Assembly (NCBI GenBank): GCA_035628505.1
Contig: DASPJR010000117.1
Span: 1-64,000, forward strand
Source: DASPJR01 sp035628505
GTDB taxonomy: Bacteria; Planctomycetota; SZUA-567; H5-PLA8
Length of the DNA stretch: 64,000 bases
Direction: 5' to 3'
Shown here in pieces: positions 53,755 through 63,453 of the stretch. The first letter of the stretch is position 1, and each line of letters opens with the position of its first letter. Both the position numbers and the translations under genes were made by a program. The notes below the pieces were generated by a model. The model ran no database searches and had not been told where the DNA came from. It worked only from the letters and a program-made list of their open reading frames with translations.

Positions 53755-54878
53755 TGTCGGCTGCGACGGCTCTGCCGACGCTTCATCCGCCGGCGGGCGC
53801 CGATTTTCCGGCCGTGCGCATCAAGGCCAGCCCCGACGATTTCATCGTCGAAGAACTTCCGCTGTACGAACCGTCCGGCAGCGGCACTCACTTGTATTTC
53901 TGGATCGAAAAGCGCGGCATCAACACCATGGATGCCGTGCGGCGGCTGGCCGCTGTGCTCAGAAAGCGCGCCGCCGACGCTGGCGTGGCAGGCTTGAAAG
54001 ACTCGCGGGCAGTTTCGCGGCAGTGGATCAGCTTCGAGCATGTGAAGGAGAATTTCGAACAGGCCCGGCAATTCAGTGACGAAAAAATTGTTGTCCTGAA
54101 AGCGGCGCAGCACGGCAATAAGTTAAAGATGGGACATCTGCGCGGAAACCGCTTTGCTATTCGCCTGGTGCCTGCATCCGGTGCGAATTCCGCGGCGTGC
54201 GAGCGTATCGCCGCGCGATGCCGCGAAGTGTTCGCAACATTGCAGCAGAAAGGCATTCCGAATTATTACGGCGAGCAGCGCTTCGGGCGGAATGGCGAAA
54301 ACGTGCGGCTGGGGCGCATGCTGGTCCAGGGCGATCTTGCGGGTTTCGAGAAAGCGTTTGCCGAACTAAATCACGGCCGCAAGGCTGACCGGCGGCTGAA
54401 GAATTTGATCGTCAATGCGCTGCAGTCGGATTTGTTCAACCAGGTGCTCGCCGCGCGCATGCCTGAAATCGGCAAGCTGTTAGCTGGCGATCTGGCCTGG
54501 CTGCACCGCAACGGCGCCGTCTTTGCCGTCGCGAACGACGCTGACGCGGCCAAAGAACAGCCGCGCGCGGACGCTTTTGAGATCAGTCCATCGGGTCCGA
54601 TCTACGGAGGGAAAAGCAAGCTGGCAGAAGGCCGGCCGGGGGAGATTGAGCGCCAGATTCTGGCTCAAAGCGGATTAAAGCTCGAGGACTTTGGGCGGCG
54701 GGAGGCCGAGCGCCAGCCCGGCGCGCGGCGTTCTTTGCGCATCGCGTTCCTTGAAACGCCAGCGGTCGAGCTCGAAACCGGCGGCGTGGTCGTGCGTTTC
54801 GCGCTGCCCTCAGGGGCTTATGCAACCGTGGTGCTGCGTGAAATTCTGGGTGACAGCGCGAACGACACGGACGTTTAA
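53754..54878 (+). CDS. truD: tRNA pseudouridine(13) synthase
   Basis: Converts U13 of tRNA(Glu) to pseudouridine. 374 residues. DFIVEELPLYEPSGSGTHLYFWIEKRGINT is the family start, GVAGLKDSRAV holds the catalytic Asp, and IPNYYGEQRFGRNGENV is the third conserved block. The ATG at 53754 is chosen because GGAGAA lies 6 bp before it and it forms a TGATG overlap with pyrF. Confidence 0.92.
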   Translation: MSAATALPTLHPPAGADFPAVRIKASPDDFIVEELPLYEPSGSGTHLYFWIEKRGINTMDAVRRLAAVLRKRAADAGVAGLKDSRAVSRQWISFEHVKENFEQARQFSDEKIVVLKAAQHGNKLKMGHLRGNRFAIRLVPASGANSAACERIAARCREVFATLQQKGIPNYYGEQRFGRNGENVRLGRMLVQGDLAGFEKAFAELNHGRKADRRLKNLIVNALQSDLFNQVLAARMPEIGKLLAGDLAWLHRNGAVFAVANDADAAKEQPRADAFEISPSGPIYGGKSKLAEGRPGEIERQILAQSGLKLEDFGRREAERQPGARRSLRIAFLETPAVELETGGVVVRFALPSGAYATVVLREILGDSANDTDV

Positions 54879-54907
54879 ACTATACGTACACTTCCGGAGA
54901 CTAGTGC

Positions 54908-56323
54908 ATGGCTGGAATGCGCGCGCTTTATAATACTGTGGCCGTGTTGCTACTTCTAATTTCAAGCCGCGCAGTCGCTCTTGAAGATAATCGAGCGAGC
55001 GACATCAAGCAGGGAAGCACGTATCGCCGCGTAAAGGCATTTCTCGATTCAGTCTCAGCCATCGACACGCACGATCATCTTAAGCCGTTTGAGTCACTGC
55101 TGGGGCGCGAGCAGACCGAAAACGGAATGGGCATGACGCTTCATTCGCTCTGGAGCGTCAGCTATTTCGCGTGGAATTTCCCAGTTACGCCGTGGCCGAA
55201 GAGCGGCAAGTTCGAGGACTGGTGGCCGAAGGCCAAAGGGGACTTCGCCAACGCGCGAGCGCACAGCTTTTATCGCTATCAATTGCCGGCGTTTCAGGAC
55301 CTCTACGGCATCGACTTCGACCGCATCACCGACGAGCAGGCCAGCGAGCTCAACAAGCGCATCTTCAAAAATTATCAGGATCCGAAGTGGCTTTACGAGG
55401 TGATTACCGAGCGTGCGAATATCGAACTGATGTTCATCGATCCGTACTGGGCGCGCTTTGATTTCAGCTGCACGTACCCGTTCGGCGTTCCGGTCATCAA
55501 TGTCACGTCACTGCTGACAGGCACGCATTCCTCGAGTTTTCTTCCCGCGGCCAGCGAATCCCTGTGGCGCTTCGCCGCCGATGAAGGCCTGAAAATGGGG
55601 TCGCTCGATGATTACATTGCGGCTATCGAGCATCTGCTGAAAAAAGGCAAGGCTGCGGGAGCGGTCTGCCTGAAATCGACCAATGCGTATTCACGCACGC
55701 TGCAGTACGAGAATGTGCCAAAAGAGACTGCCGTGAAAAGCTTCGGACGGCCGTACAATCAACTTACAGCGGCCGAGCAGAAAGCGTTCGAGGATTACGT
55801 GATGTGGCGCATCGCGGAACTCAGCGCAAAGCTCGACCTGCCGTTCCAGATTCACACCGGACATGCGCGGATTCAGGGCTCGAATCCGATGCTTCTAATG
55901 GACCTGATTACCGCCAATCCCAATACGAAGTTCGTCCTGTTCCACGGCGGCTGGCCGTGGATTGGCGAGACCAGTGCGATCGCCACGCGCTGCCGCAATG
56001 TCTGGATCGATTCGGTCTGGCTGCCGACGATCAGTTATACGACCGCTCGCCGCGCGTACCAGGAATGGCTCGAGGTCGTGCCGTCCAACCGTATACTCTG
56101 GGGCGCCGACGCCACGCACGCCGAAGGCATTTACGGCGCCACTGAAACGACACGCCGCTGCCTGGCCGAAGCTCTGGCCGAAAAGATCGAGCGCGGCGAA
56201 CTGGCCGAAGAACACGCGCTGAAGATCGGCAAACAGATCCTGCGCGACAACGCGCTGGAACTGTTCCCAGCGCTGAAGCAGAAGTTGTGGAAACACACCA
56301 ACCGCAAGCTGGAACCCCCTTGA
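54908..56323 (+). CDS. Secreted amidohydrolase-superfamily protein
   Basis: 471 residues with a signal peptide (LYNTVAVLLLLISSRAVALE). The metal-binding start of the amidohydrolase barrel is SAIDTHDHLKPF. FQIHTGHARIQ, KFVLFHGGWPW and ILWGADATHAEG hold the further His and Asp ligands. Architecture fits the amidohydrolase-2 group, which includes decarboxylases, lactonases and uronate isomerase-like proteins; the substrate is not clear. GGAG lies 8 bp before the ATG. Confidence 0.8.
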   Translation: MAGMRALYNTVAVLLLLISSRAVALEDNRASDIKQGSTYRRVKAFLDSVSAIDTHDHLKPFESLLGREQTENGMGMTLHSLWSVSYFAWNFPVTPWPKSGKFEDWWPKAKGDFANARAHSFYRYQLPAFQDLYGIDFDRITDEQASELNKRIFKNYQDPKWLYEVITERANIELMFIDPYWARFDFSCTYPFGVPVINVTSLLTGTHSSSFLPAASESLWRFAADEGLKMGSLDDYIAAIEHLLKKGKAAGAVCLKSTNAYSRTLQYENVPKETAVKSFGRPYNQLTAAEQKAFEDYVMWRIAELSAKLDLPFQIHTGHARIQGSNPMLLMDLITANPNTKFVLFHGGWPWIGETSAIATRCRNVWIDSVWLPTISYTTARRAYQEWLEVVPSNRILWGADATHAEGIYGATETTRRCLAEALAEKIERGELAEEHALKIGKQILRDNALELFPALKQKLWKHTNRKLEPP

Positions 56324-56456
56324 TCGGTGATGCGTGGCGCGTTTTGCCGCTTGCGCGCACTGCATTATCCGGCCCGGGCCGTCCCAGGCTACTTCCTAAC
56401 ATAACGTGTATTATCGGACCAAAGAAATGTCGGGGAAATGGCGCTGGTGAGGCACA

Positions 56457-56483
56457 GAAAAGCCCGCGTCTTTCGAGCGGGCT
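56457..56483 (-). terminator. Probable terminator of the 145-residue gene
   Basis: On the minus strand AGCCCGC and GCGGGCT form a 7-bp stem with a 9-base loop followed by TTTC, 67 bp past the end of the gene at 56550. Confidence 0.55.
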
Positions 56484-56549
56484 CGCGCTTGCGATTTGGT
56501 TTTGAGGACTGGAACGGCAGCGTTCAGAGACTAATGCCTGAACAGTTGC

Positions 56550-56987
56550 TTACAGGCCGCCCTGGGCGCGGCGGCGTGAGCGGATCGGACTGCCGGACTG
56601 GTCGACCACGGCTGAGACCAGGATGTACTTGCCGCTGTTGCGGATCTTGCCGACAAGCGCGACTTTCTTGCGGTCCAGCGCCTTGAGCTTGGATACCAGG
56701 CTCGGATCTTCGATTTTCAGCATGTACACGCGGTGCCCGCCAGCGTCTTCGGCGACAAAGCTGCCCACCACGTCCGGGTTGCCGTCGTCCAGGCCTTCCT
56801 CGATCTGGAGAATGCCCCTGTACTGGTAGCGCATGCGCGCTTTTTCCTCAAACGACAACTGCTGCTCGCGCTGCTCTTCAAGCTGCGCTTCCTGGCGCTC
56901 GGTCTCCCAGCGCTTCTGCGGTTTTTCGGCGCTGAAGACGCCCATGGAAAACGTCATAATCGCGGCGCATAGAATGAAATTTCGCAT
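56550..56987 (-). CDS. Small exported protein, unknown
   Basis: 145 residues with signal peptide (MRNFILCAAIMTFSMGVFSAE), then a charged helical stretch (ETERQEAQLEEQREQQLSFEEK) and a small beta-rich domain (about 60-135, RGILQIEEGLDD…VALVGKIRNSGKYILVSAVVDQ) that looks OB-fold-like. GGAGGG precedes the ATG. It follows the giant pseudopilin gene on the same strand by 42 bp and may belong to the same unit. Confidence 0.6.
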   Translation of the reverse strand: MRNFILCAAIMTFSMGVFSAEKPQKRWETERQEAQLEEQREQQLSFEEKARMRYQYRGILQIEEGLDDGNPDVVGSFVAEDAGGHRVYMLKIEDPSLVSKLKALDRKKVALVGKIRNSGKYILVSAVVDQSGSPIRSRRRAQGGL

Positions 56988-57029
56988 GGCACCTACCCTC
57001 CTTGTAAACGTCTTGTTTCCGCCGGCGGC

Positions 57030-60000
57030 TTATTCCTGCACTTCCACGTATGACAGGATTTTTGGCTTAGCCAGGTACGTCACCGAAATGTCATCGAAGA
57101 CCGGCGTATCCAGCAGGTACTGCTTGGCCGGATCCACGCAGGGCTTTCCGTCCGAGTCGCGCCCGGCATTCATCGGATCACACAGCGGATCGGTCGGGTA
57201 GCGGAAGCGCACCCGGTAGCGCAGTTCATGCAGGTACAGCCGGTGCGGGTTGAGCGCCGTGCCCAGGGAATTGAGCTGATCGGGCTCCGTAAATGTCTTG
57301 CCATCCAGCACAATTTCATCGCCGCTCTCGTTGTAGCCGTCTGGATCTTTCAGGATTTCAATTTCAACGCCTCGGTAAGCCTGCACCTGGCCGAGTGGAT
57401 ACGCGGTCGGCGCCGGGCGATCGACGCTGTAGAACGACGTGTCCGCTGGGTCGTTGTATTTCACGTAATCGAACGGGCCTTTGAAGCGTGTCTTCACGTT
57501 ATTCTGCGTCGTGCGGTCGTAGGTGAGTTTCTCGTCGCGCACGAACCGGTCGTCTTCGGCGGTCTTGTATTCGCACATGAAGCGTGGCGTGAACGCGTTC
57601 CAATTGACGCGCACGACCGTGATCTTCTCGTTGCTCTTTTTCTTGTCGAAGCCCTTCAGCGACTGCAGCATCGTCTGCGAGGTGAACGTCGGCGGGCCGC
57701 CGGCGTCTGGTTTCTGGCGCGAGGCAGGGTCCGGCGGCAGGTAGTAGCGGCTCGTGCGCGACTCGCGAACGACGCGGTCGTTGGCCCAATCCGGGTTGGC
57801 CCCCAGCCCACGGTCTTTGCTCGAGATCTTCAGTTCATCGATGACCGCGTACGTTCCGTCGTCCGGCATGAAGCGGTAATGCATCGAGACCTGGTCCGGA
57901 TTGGTGACCGGACCCATGTGGCCGTAATTGAGATTGTTGATGCCAAAACACTTCTGGTTGTTCTTGCCGACCGGCTCGGCCCATTCCCATTTCACGTCCT
58001 GCCCGGTGCGGCCCAGCGGATCCATCGCGCCCGCGTTACCGATGTCGGACGTCTGGTCCACGGGCGCGCGGCCGGTCGTACGGAAGCTCCAGAACTGATC
58101 GGGCTTCCAGGTCGTCGCGCCTTCCGGATGCAGCTGCGTATCAATAAACGGTCGCACATGATTCTTGACCACGGTCAGATTCTTCTGATTCTTGAAATCG
58201 CCGCTGTTCGGCGGCGGCACCCAGTGGCCGCGTGGCCCGTCGCCTTCGCCGTCAGCAGCGCTTGAGTAATGCTGGCGGCGGCCGCCGATGAAGGACCAGC
58301 GGAACGGCTGAATGCGGAAACTGGGCGATTCGCCAGAGAACTTCTGCGTGACGTAGGCGTGGCCGCCGTGGAGCAGGCTGCCCATGTCCAGGTCCAGGCC
58401 CCAGCTCGCGTTGTTTTCCCAGAAGCACATCAGATCGTTGATCTTCGTGCGATTGCCGCTATGGCCGATCCATGGATTGTCGTCCGCCAGGCACCAGGTG
58501 TACTGACCGTATTTGGCGATGTAGCAGCCGCGCGCGTTATGCGTGCGCTCACCGTCGTTGCTCGCGTTGAAAAACTCGTGGTGGCGGAAGTCGTCGTGAT
58601 GCCAGGTCGACTTGGCCCACATCGAGACGATGTTGCCTTCTGTCGAATCGGGCTTGAAGTTTTCCTTGTTGGCTCCGAAAAGGTATTTCACCGTGGCATC
58701 ATTGCCGGACACACCGGGGCTGCTGAGGTAGGCGCCTTCGGGGCGCAAATCTCCCGTGCGCAGCGTCACGTTGTTCCAGTAATAAGGCCGGTTGGGATCG
58801 GCGCCGACTTCCTTCAGAGGTTTCAGTCCCGCATTGACGCCGAAGAACTTGTAGACCCAGCGGTAGCCGTTCACCGGATCGCCCGGGTTGGCCAGCGGCA
58901 GACCCGGGTCCATGTCGCGCTGCGTATCGTTCAGGACTCCCAGCAAGCCGACGGCGTCAACGACGCGCACCTTTGAATCGGCCGGAGTCTTCGCCTGCTC
59001 GCGGCCGTTACCTTTGCAGACGGCGGTATCCAGATCGCCGTCGAAGCTGGCCAGGAATGTGTCGCCATCCCCCGTCGGATCGTAGCTCATCGTGTTCGTC
59101 GCCAGCGTGATCTGGCCGTCGTAGCGCGCCGGCTGGATGCGGTTGGCGATCACGTCCGGAACATCTTCAGGCGCTGCGCCGCTGTCGTATGGATTGGAGC
59201 GCACTTCGCCGTAGGCGTCACGCGGCTGCTTGTCGGCGCTCACGACTTCCTTGTTATTGGGATTCTTTTGCTTCTTCTGATCGACGATGCGCGTCTTCAG
59301 GGGCACAAGCGGTTCAGGCAGTGTGTTGAGCGCCAGGCGGTCGTCGATGTTCTCGGCGTCGCGTGCGATCTGTCCGGCCGCGGCCGTACCGTAGTTGCCG
59401 ACGGCTTTCGAAATCTTGCCCTGCACGAACTGCTGCTGCGTCGACTCACGCCAGACATCGTACACCTTCACCAGCGCCATGAATTTGCGCTCGGCGAGCA
59501 CCTCCGATTTGCGCATGACCTGGCCGACGGACTCGATTTCGAAGATTCCGTTGGAATCGAAAGAGAACTCGGTGGTCGAGCGGTTCAGATCGGTCTTGTC
59601 GATCAGCTCGTCGGACTTGTAGCGGTAATTTCGCGTGATGTACGCGCCCCGGATGAAATTTCCAGCCTTGTCGCGCTGCGAGGATTTCAAATTCGAATCA
59701 GCGGTCGTGTAAATGGGAATGCTCTTGGAGCTGATTGGATCCGCCACCGGCACGTTCGAATTGTGCGGCTCCGCGTTATCGGTGTAAATCATGATCGGCT
59801 CCTGCTCGGTAAAGTTGCGGCCGAAGCGATCGATCCATTCAATGTTGGGATTGAATTTCAGGATGTCTGTATTCGAATTGAAATTGGCCATGATCAGCCG
59901 GGCCAGGTGCGCGTGGCGGATATCATCACCCTCGTTGGGAATGCCATCGCCGTTCGCGTCAGTCCAGGCCGCCTTGAAATACTCCTCGTCAAACGGCTTC

Positions 60001-61913
60001 ACGACGCGGAAGAAGAAATCATCCCACGTTCGGAACGGCCCGCGTTTGTACGCTGTAAGGCCGCCTGACGCAGACGGATCACCGGTCTTGGGATCGATGT
60101 ATGGCAGCGCCTTGTCTGGCTGGCGCGCGATAAGAATGCGGTAGACCAGCTTCTGAACGGCATTCACCTGCGCGATTTTGTCGTTGGGTCCATAATTGGA
60201 GCGGTCCATCGCGCCGTAATTGTTCAGGTAAGCCATCACGTAATTGCTGGCAGCCGGCGGGACCGGCGGCGTGTTGTTGAAAACGGGCTTGCCCGAATTC
60301 GCCGGCAGACGCTTGAGGCCGTTGGCCGTGAGCAGCACAGGCTCGATCCCGTGCTTATCCGGCATGTACCACTTGGCGCTGATTTCGGACACATCCGCAT
60401 CCGTTCCAAGGGCCAGTGAATGCCCGTGCTGAACGTTGATGTTGAGGAACAGCGCCGCGAGGACTTTATCCGTAGCCGTGTTGATGTTCACCGGCGCGCG
60501 GTGAATGCAGAGCGGGCGCAGCGAATAATCGATCAGCGGGTTGTCGACCAGCGTTCCGTCAACGTTGGTTCGAGGGAACGTCAGCATGCCCTCCGTCGGC
60601 GGCTTGTCTGGCCAGGCAGCGCTGATCGGCGCGCCCGTCTTATCCTGCAGCAGCGCATCTTCATTCGCGATGATCATGTACGAGCTGATTGGGCCCGGCG
60701 CGACCGCAAATCCGCCCTCGACTTCAATCCAGTCCACGCCATTGGTGCGGATGCGGCGCAGCTGGCCCGCACCGTGCCCGTTGAGAATCGAAACATACGA
60801 GCCGCGCAGTGAACCGCGCAGATTCAAGGGATCCTTGACCAGGTCGTCGGCAACCCAGCTCTTGTCGCGGTCGATGGCGATCGTCTTTGAGCTGTCGACG
60901 TGAACCCATTCAAACTTGCCGACGCAGACCGTGTTCGTGTCGACCCAGGAAGCAATCGTGATGTGATCGCGGAGCACTGCGTACTTGACTTCAATTTCAA
61001 GCTGCTCCAGCGGGTCGTCGGGAAGGTTATTCGGGGGCGAGCTGCGTTCGACATAAGTCAACGCCTGCTTCACGTCTTCCAGATTCTGAAACAGCCCGTG
61101 CGTGCCGCGGTAGCCTGCAATCGCGTAGCCATCGCCATAGAGCGCTCGGCCATCAGTCTTTCGACGCGGCCGGCCCTGGCCATTTGTAACCACGGCGTTG
61201 GCGTTGTTGGTCAGCTGGTAATAGAGATCGGGCTTGGTGGGCAGATCATCTTTGTTGAACGTGTTGTCGTAGAACGGCAGCGCCGGATCGCCGGCTTCCA
61301 TCTCCACGCCCCAGCGGCGCGGCTGAATGGCGTCGAGCTCCGCGGCCACGAGCGGCGGTCCGATGACGCGGCAGAGATTGTCGAGCACCACAGCCAGGTT
61401 GTCGCAGGCGTTGATATTGATGCGGCTGGCCGCATCGGAGATGTTCAGCGTGAAACGGTCGCTTTCGATTCCGGCTGAATCGCCGAGCGTCCGGGAGTAG
61501 CCCAAGATATTGGGATCGAGGCGTGCTTCGGACGGATTGTCGACAATTCCATCGCCATCATCGTCGGCATTGTTGTGAAGGTTGGCGGCATCGGCGAATG
61601 AAATCTGGCGGCGCGCATTGTCGTAATAATTGACCGGATACCACGGATCGGCGGCGTCTTCCGTTTTGCGGAAGGCCTGGTCGCGAAGAGACGCGATCGC
61701 AAAATCGACGCCGGCCTTGGCCATCATTTCAGCGCGCACGCTGTCGGAATAGCGCGTGGCCGACTTGGTCTGCATCAACATAATGGTGTAAAAGCCAGTG
61801 CTCAGCGCCGCCAGAACAGCAAGCACACCAGCCACCATGATCAGCGTTATACCGGAGGAACGCCGGCGAGCAGATTGTGTGCGATTTCCGCGGGGTACCG
61901 GCATCGGGAACAT
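57030..61913 (-). CDS. Giant GspK/PilX-like pseudopilin with LamG-like region
   Basis: 1627 residues against about 300-400 for GspK. The prepilin-type start has a Gly-Ile junction (RRSSGITLIMVAGVLAVLAAL) with no Glu at +5, as in GspK tip pseudopilins. GspK-like features follow: RININACDNLAVVLDNL near 190, an EF-hand-like DDDGDGIVDN near 130, VNINTATDKVLAALF near 510 and the SAM-like surroundings. The second half (about 1000-1600) adds beta-rich parts that resemble LamG/concanavalin domains (GNIVSMWAKSTWHHDDFRHHEFF, YAVIDELKIS). GGAGAAGG lies before the ATG at 61913. It probably caps a type II secretion or type IV pilus fibre. No other secretion gene is in the window. Confidence 0.75.
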   Translation of the reverse strand: MFPMPVPRGNRTQSARRRSSGITLIMVAGVLAVLAALSTGFYTIMLMQTKSATRYSDSVRAEMMAKAGVDFAIASLRDQAFRKTEDAADPWYPVNYYDNARRQISFADAANLHNNADDDGDGIVDNPSEARLDPNILGYSRTLGDSAGIESDRFTLNISDAASRININACDNLAVVLDNLCRVIGPPLVAAELDAIQPRRWGVEMEAGDPALPFYDNTFNKDDLPTKPDLYYQLTNNANAVVTNGQGRPRRKTDGRALYGDGYAIAGYRGTHGLFQNLEDVKQALTYVERSSPPNNLPDDPLEQLEIEVKYAVLRDHITIASWVDTNTVCVGKFEWVHVDSSKTIAIDRDKSWVADDLVKDPLNLRGSLRGSYVSILNGHGAGQLRRIRTNGVDWIEVEGGFAVAPGPISSYMIIANEDALLQDKTGAPISAAWPDKPPTEGMLTFPRTNVDGTLVDNPLIDYSLRPLCIHRAPVNINTATDKVLAALFLNINVQHGHSLALGTDADVSEISAKWYMPDKHGIEPVLLTANGLKRLPANSGKPVFNNTPPVPPAASNYVMAYLNNYGAMDRSNYGPNDKIAQVNAVQKLVYRILIARQPDKALPYIDPKTGDPSASGGLTAYKRGPFRTWDDFFFRVVKPFDEEYFKAAWTDANGDGIPNEGDDIRHAHLARLIMANFNSNTDILKFNPNIEWIDRFGRNFTEQEPIMIYTDNAEPHNSNVPVADPISSKSIPIYTTADSNLKSSQRDKAGNFIRGAYITRNYRYKSDELIDKTDLNRSTTEFSFDSNGIFEIESVGQVMRKSEVLAERKFMALVKVYDVWRESTQQQFVQGKISKAVGNYGTAAAGQIARDAENIDDRLALNTLPEPLVPLKTRIVDQKKQKNPNNKEVVSADKQPRDAYGEVRSNPYDSGAAPEDVPDVIANRIQPARYDGQITLATNTMSYDPTGDGDTFLASFDGDLDTAVCKGNGREQAKTPADSKVRVVDAVGLLGVLNDTQRDMDPGLPLANPGDPVNGYRWVYKFFGVNAGLKPLKEVGADPNRPYYWNNVTLRTGDLRPEGAYLSSPGVSGNDATVKYLFGANKENFKPDSTEGNIVSMWAKSTWHHDDFRHHEFFNASNDGERTHNARGCYIAKYGQYTWCLADDNPWIGHSGNRTKINDLMCFWENNASWGLDLDMGSLLHGGHAYVTQKFSGESPSFRIQPFRWSFIGGRRQHYSSAADGEGDGPRGHWVPPPNSGDFKNQKNLTVVKNHVRPFIDTQLHPEGATTWKPDQFWSFRTTGRAPVDQTSDIGNAGAMDPLGRTGQDVKWEWAEPVGKNNQKCFGINNLNYGHMGPVTNPDQVSMHYRFMPDDGTYAVIDELKISSKDRGLGANPDWANDRVVRESRTSRYYLPPDPASRQKPDAGGPPTFTSQTMLQSLKGFDKKKSNEKITVVRVNWNAFTPRFMCEYKTAEDDRFVRDEKLTYDRTTQNNVKTRFKGPFDYVKYNDPADTSFYSVDRPAPTAYPLGQVQAYRGVEIEILKDPDGYNESGDEIVLDGKTFTEPDQLNSLGTALNPHRLYLHELRYRVRFRYPTDPLCDPMNAGRDSDGKPCVDPAKQYLLDTPVFDDISVTYLAKPKILSYVEVQE

Positions 61914-62128
61914 AGGCAACCTTCTCCGCTGCACAATGTTTTGAAATGTTACACGCTGAGATAACAAGCCCCTATGAGCGCTTGCTACAGGGTTATGGAG
62001 CGTGCGTTATAAATTGTGACAGGATTCGAAAAAGATTTCTGCTGAGCCTGCTGGATTCATAAGAGGATTGAGTACGCCGTGAGTGCACAGGTGCAGGATG
62101 CGTCTACGCATGCCGCGCGGCATGGTAA

Positions 62129-62154
62129 AGCGCGGGCGATTTCTCGCCCGCGCT
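62129..62154 (-). terminator. Terminator of the leucine-rich repeat gene
   Basis: agcgcgggcga/tcgcccgcgct, an 11-bp perfect stem with a 4-base loop, starts 3 bp past the stop on the minus strand. The T-run is short (TTT). Confidence 0.7.
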
Positions 62155-62157
62155 CAC

Positions 62158-63447
62158 TCATGTTTCTTCAAGAGGCTTGTAATCAGCCGGATTATCAAAG
62201 CCGGCGATCCATGCGGCTGCCTGATGACACGTACGCATCGACGGTGGCACGCGCAGGATGTACAGCGCACCCGTTGACGGACAATGCACCTGCAGGCAGA
62301 CCAGCGGCTCGTCGTCCGAAAACGGAATGCGCAGCAGCTTGCGCTCACCGCCGCGGTCGCTATCGGCGTGTACGAGCTCCGTCTTCGCCGCCGTGATGAA
62401 ACGTTCGATGCCATAACGTTCCAGCATCACACGCCGCCGCTCAGCATTGCGCTCAGCAAGAATCTCGCTGACGGTAATGCTCGCCGGATCGAAGGCCACG
62501 TGCGCAGGCACGTTGACGCCGCGCCAGAGGATGTGGGCCTTCTTCAGTTGCGGCGGCACGGCCGTAATTTTCGTACCGGCCACATCGATTGCTTCCGCGG
62601 ACATTACACCATCGAGGCTCTGCAGTTTCGCACAGCCGCTCACGTCTAGCGTGCCGCCCACCTCAAGCCACGTGCCCAGCCTCACCAGGTTTCGACAGTT
62701 GGATAGAAACAAGTGTCCGCCGACGGTCAGCTGATACGGCAGTTCCTCAACCGCACTCTCGCGCAGTGAAAGGTTCTGCTCAATCTTCAAACCATCGGGC
62801 AACCGCAAGTCCGGGCAGTTCACGATCGAAAGACTCTCGCGGACGTGCACGTCCTCGCCGAGCGAACGCAGCTTGGGACAGTTCTCAATAACCAGATGGC
62901 GCGCCCGCAGTTCTGCCGGAACGTCGCGCAGTTCTGGACAGTGACACAGATAGAGTGTGCCATCGACTTTCAGCGTGCGCGGCAAGGACGTTAACGCACG
63001 GCAATGAATCAACCGCAGATCGCCGCCGACAGACAGCTCGCGCGGAAGCTCTTTGAGGCTGATGCAATTGTCCAGCGCCAGGTGCCACTGCGCGTTGAAG
63101 CCATCTGCGATGCGCTCGAGCGCCGTGCAGTTCCGCAGCTCGACGCTCCAGTTGACGAACGCATCACCCGGGATCTCCTTCAGCGACGTACACGCCGAGG
63201 CCTGCAGGTTTCCAGCGACGTAAAGGCGCGATGGCAGCGCACGCAGGTTTCGCGCGCCGCCAAGGTCGAGATTGCCTTCGACCCTCAAGCCATCGGGCAG
63301 CGAGTGGATGCTCGTGCCGCGGAGATTCAAATCAATGTCCACGGCAGTGCCGGGAGGCGCCGAACCTTTGACGATGGCACCGCGCGCGGCAGCAGGCGTC
63401 ATGCCCCAGCCGAAGCCGAAGATCTGTTTAAGCGTATCAACCAGCAT
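62158..63447 (-). CDS. Leucine-rich-repeat-like protein with DUF6745-type C terminus
   Basis: 429 residues. From about residue 47 to 320 it is built of about 13 units of 20-21 residues with the pattern LPxxLxVgGxLxLxxCxxLxx, a solenoid like the LRRs of IpaH-type proteins but with cysteine-rich strands. The C-terminal 110 residues (RNAERRRVMLERYGIERFI, RIPFSDDEPLVCLQVHCPSTG, ILRVPPSMRTCHQAAAWIAGF) match the family I know as DUF6745. There is no signal peptide, so it acts in the cytoplasm. It follows the 98-residue gene by 6 bp. The function is not known. Confidence 0.7.
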   Translation of the reverse strand: MLVDTLKQIFGFGWGMTPAAARGAIVKGSAPPGTAVDIDLNLRGTSIHSLPDGLRVEGNLDLGGARNLRALPSRLYVAGNLQASACTSLKEIPGDAFVNWSVELRNCTALERIADGFNAQWHLALDNCISLKELPRELSVGGDLRLIHCRALTSLPRTLKVDGTLYLCHCPELRDVPAELRARHLVIENCPKLRSLGEDVHVRESLSIVNCPDLRLPDGLKIEQNLSLRESAVEELPYQLTVGGHLFLSNCRNLVRLGTWLEVGGTLDVSGCAKLQSLDGVMSAEAIDVAGTKITAVPPQLKKAHILWRGVNVPAHVAFDPASITVSEILAERNAERRRVMLERYGIERFITAAKTELVHADSDRGGERKLLRIPFSDDEPLVCLQVHCPSTGALYILRVPPSMRTCHQAAAWIAGFDNPADYKPLEET

Positions 63448-63453
63448 GGTGGA

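Noticed and set aside
57228..58265. 345-codon plus-strand frame inside the giant pseudopilin gene
   Set aside because: Antisense frame without domain or ribosome site; the pseudopilin frame has all recognisable motifs.
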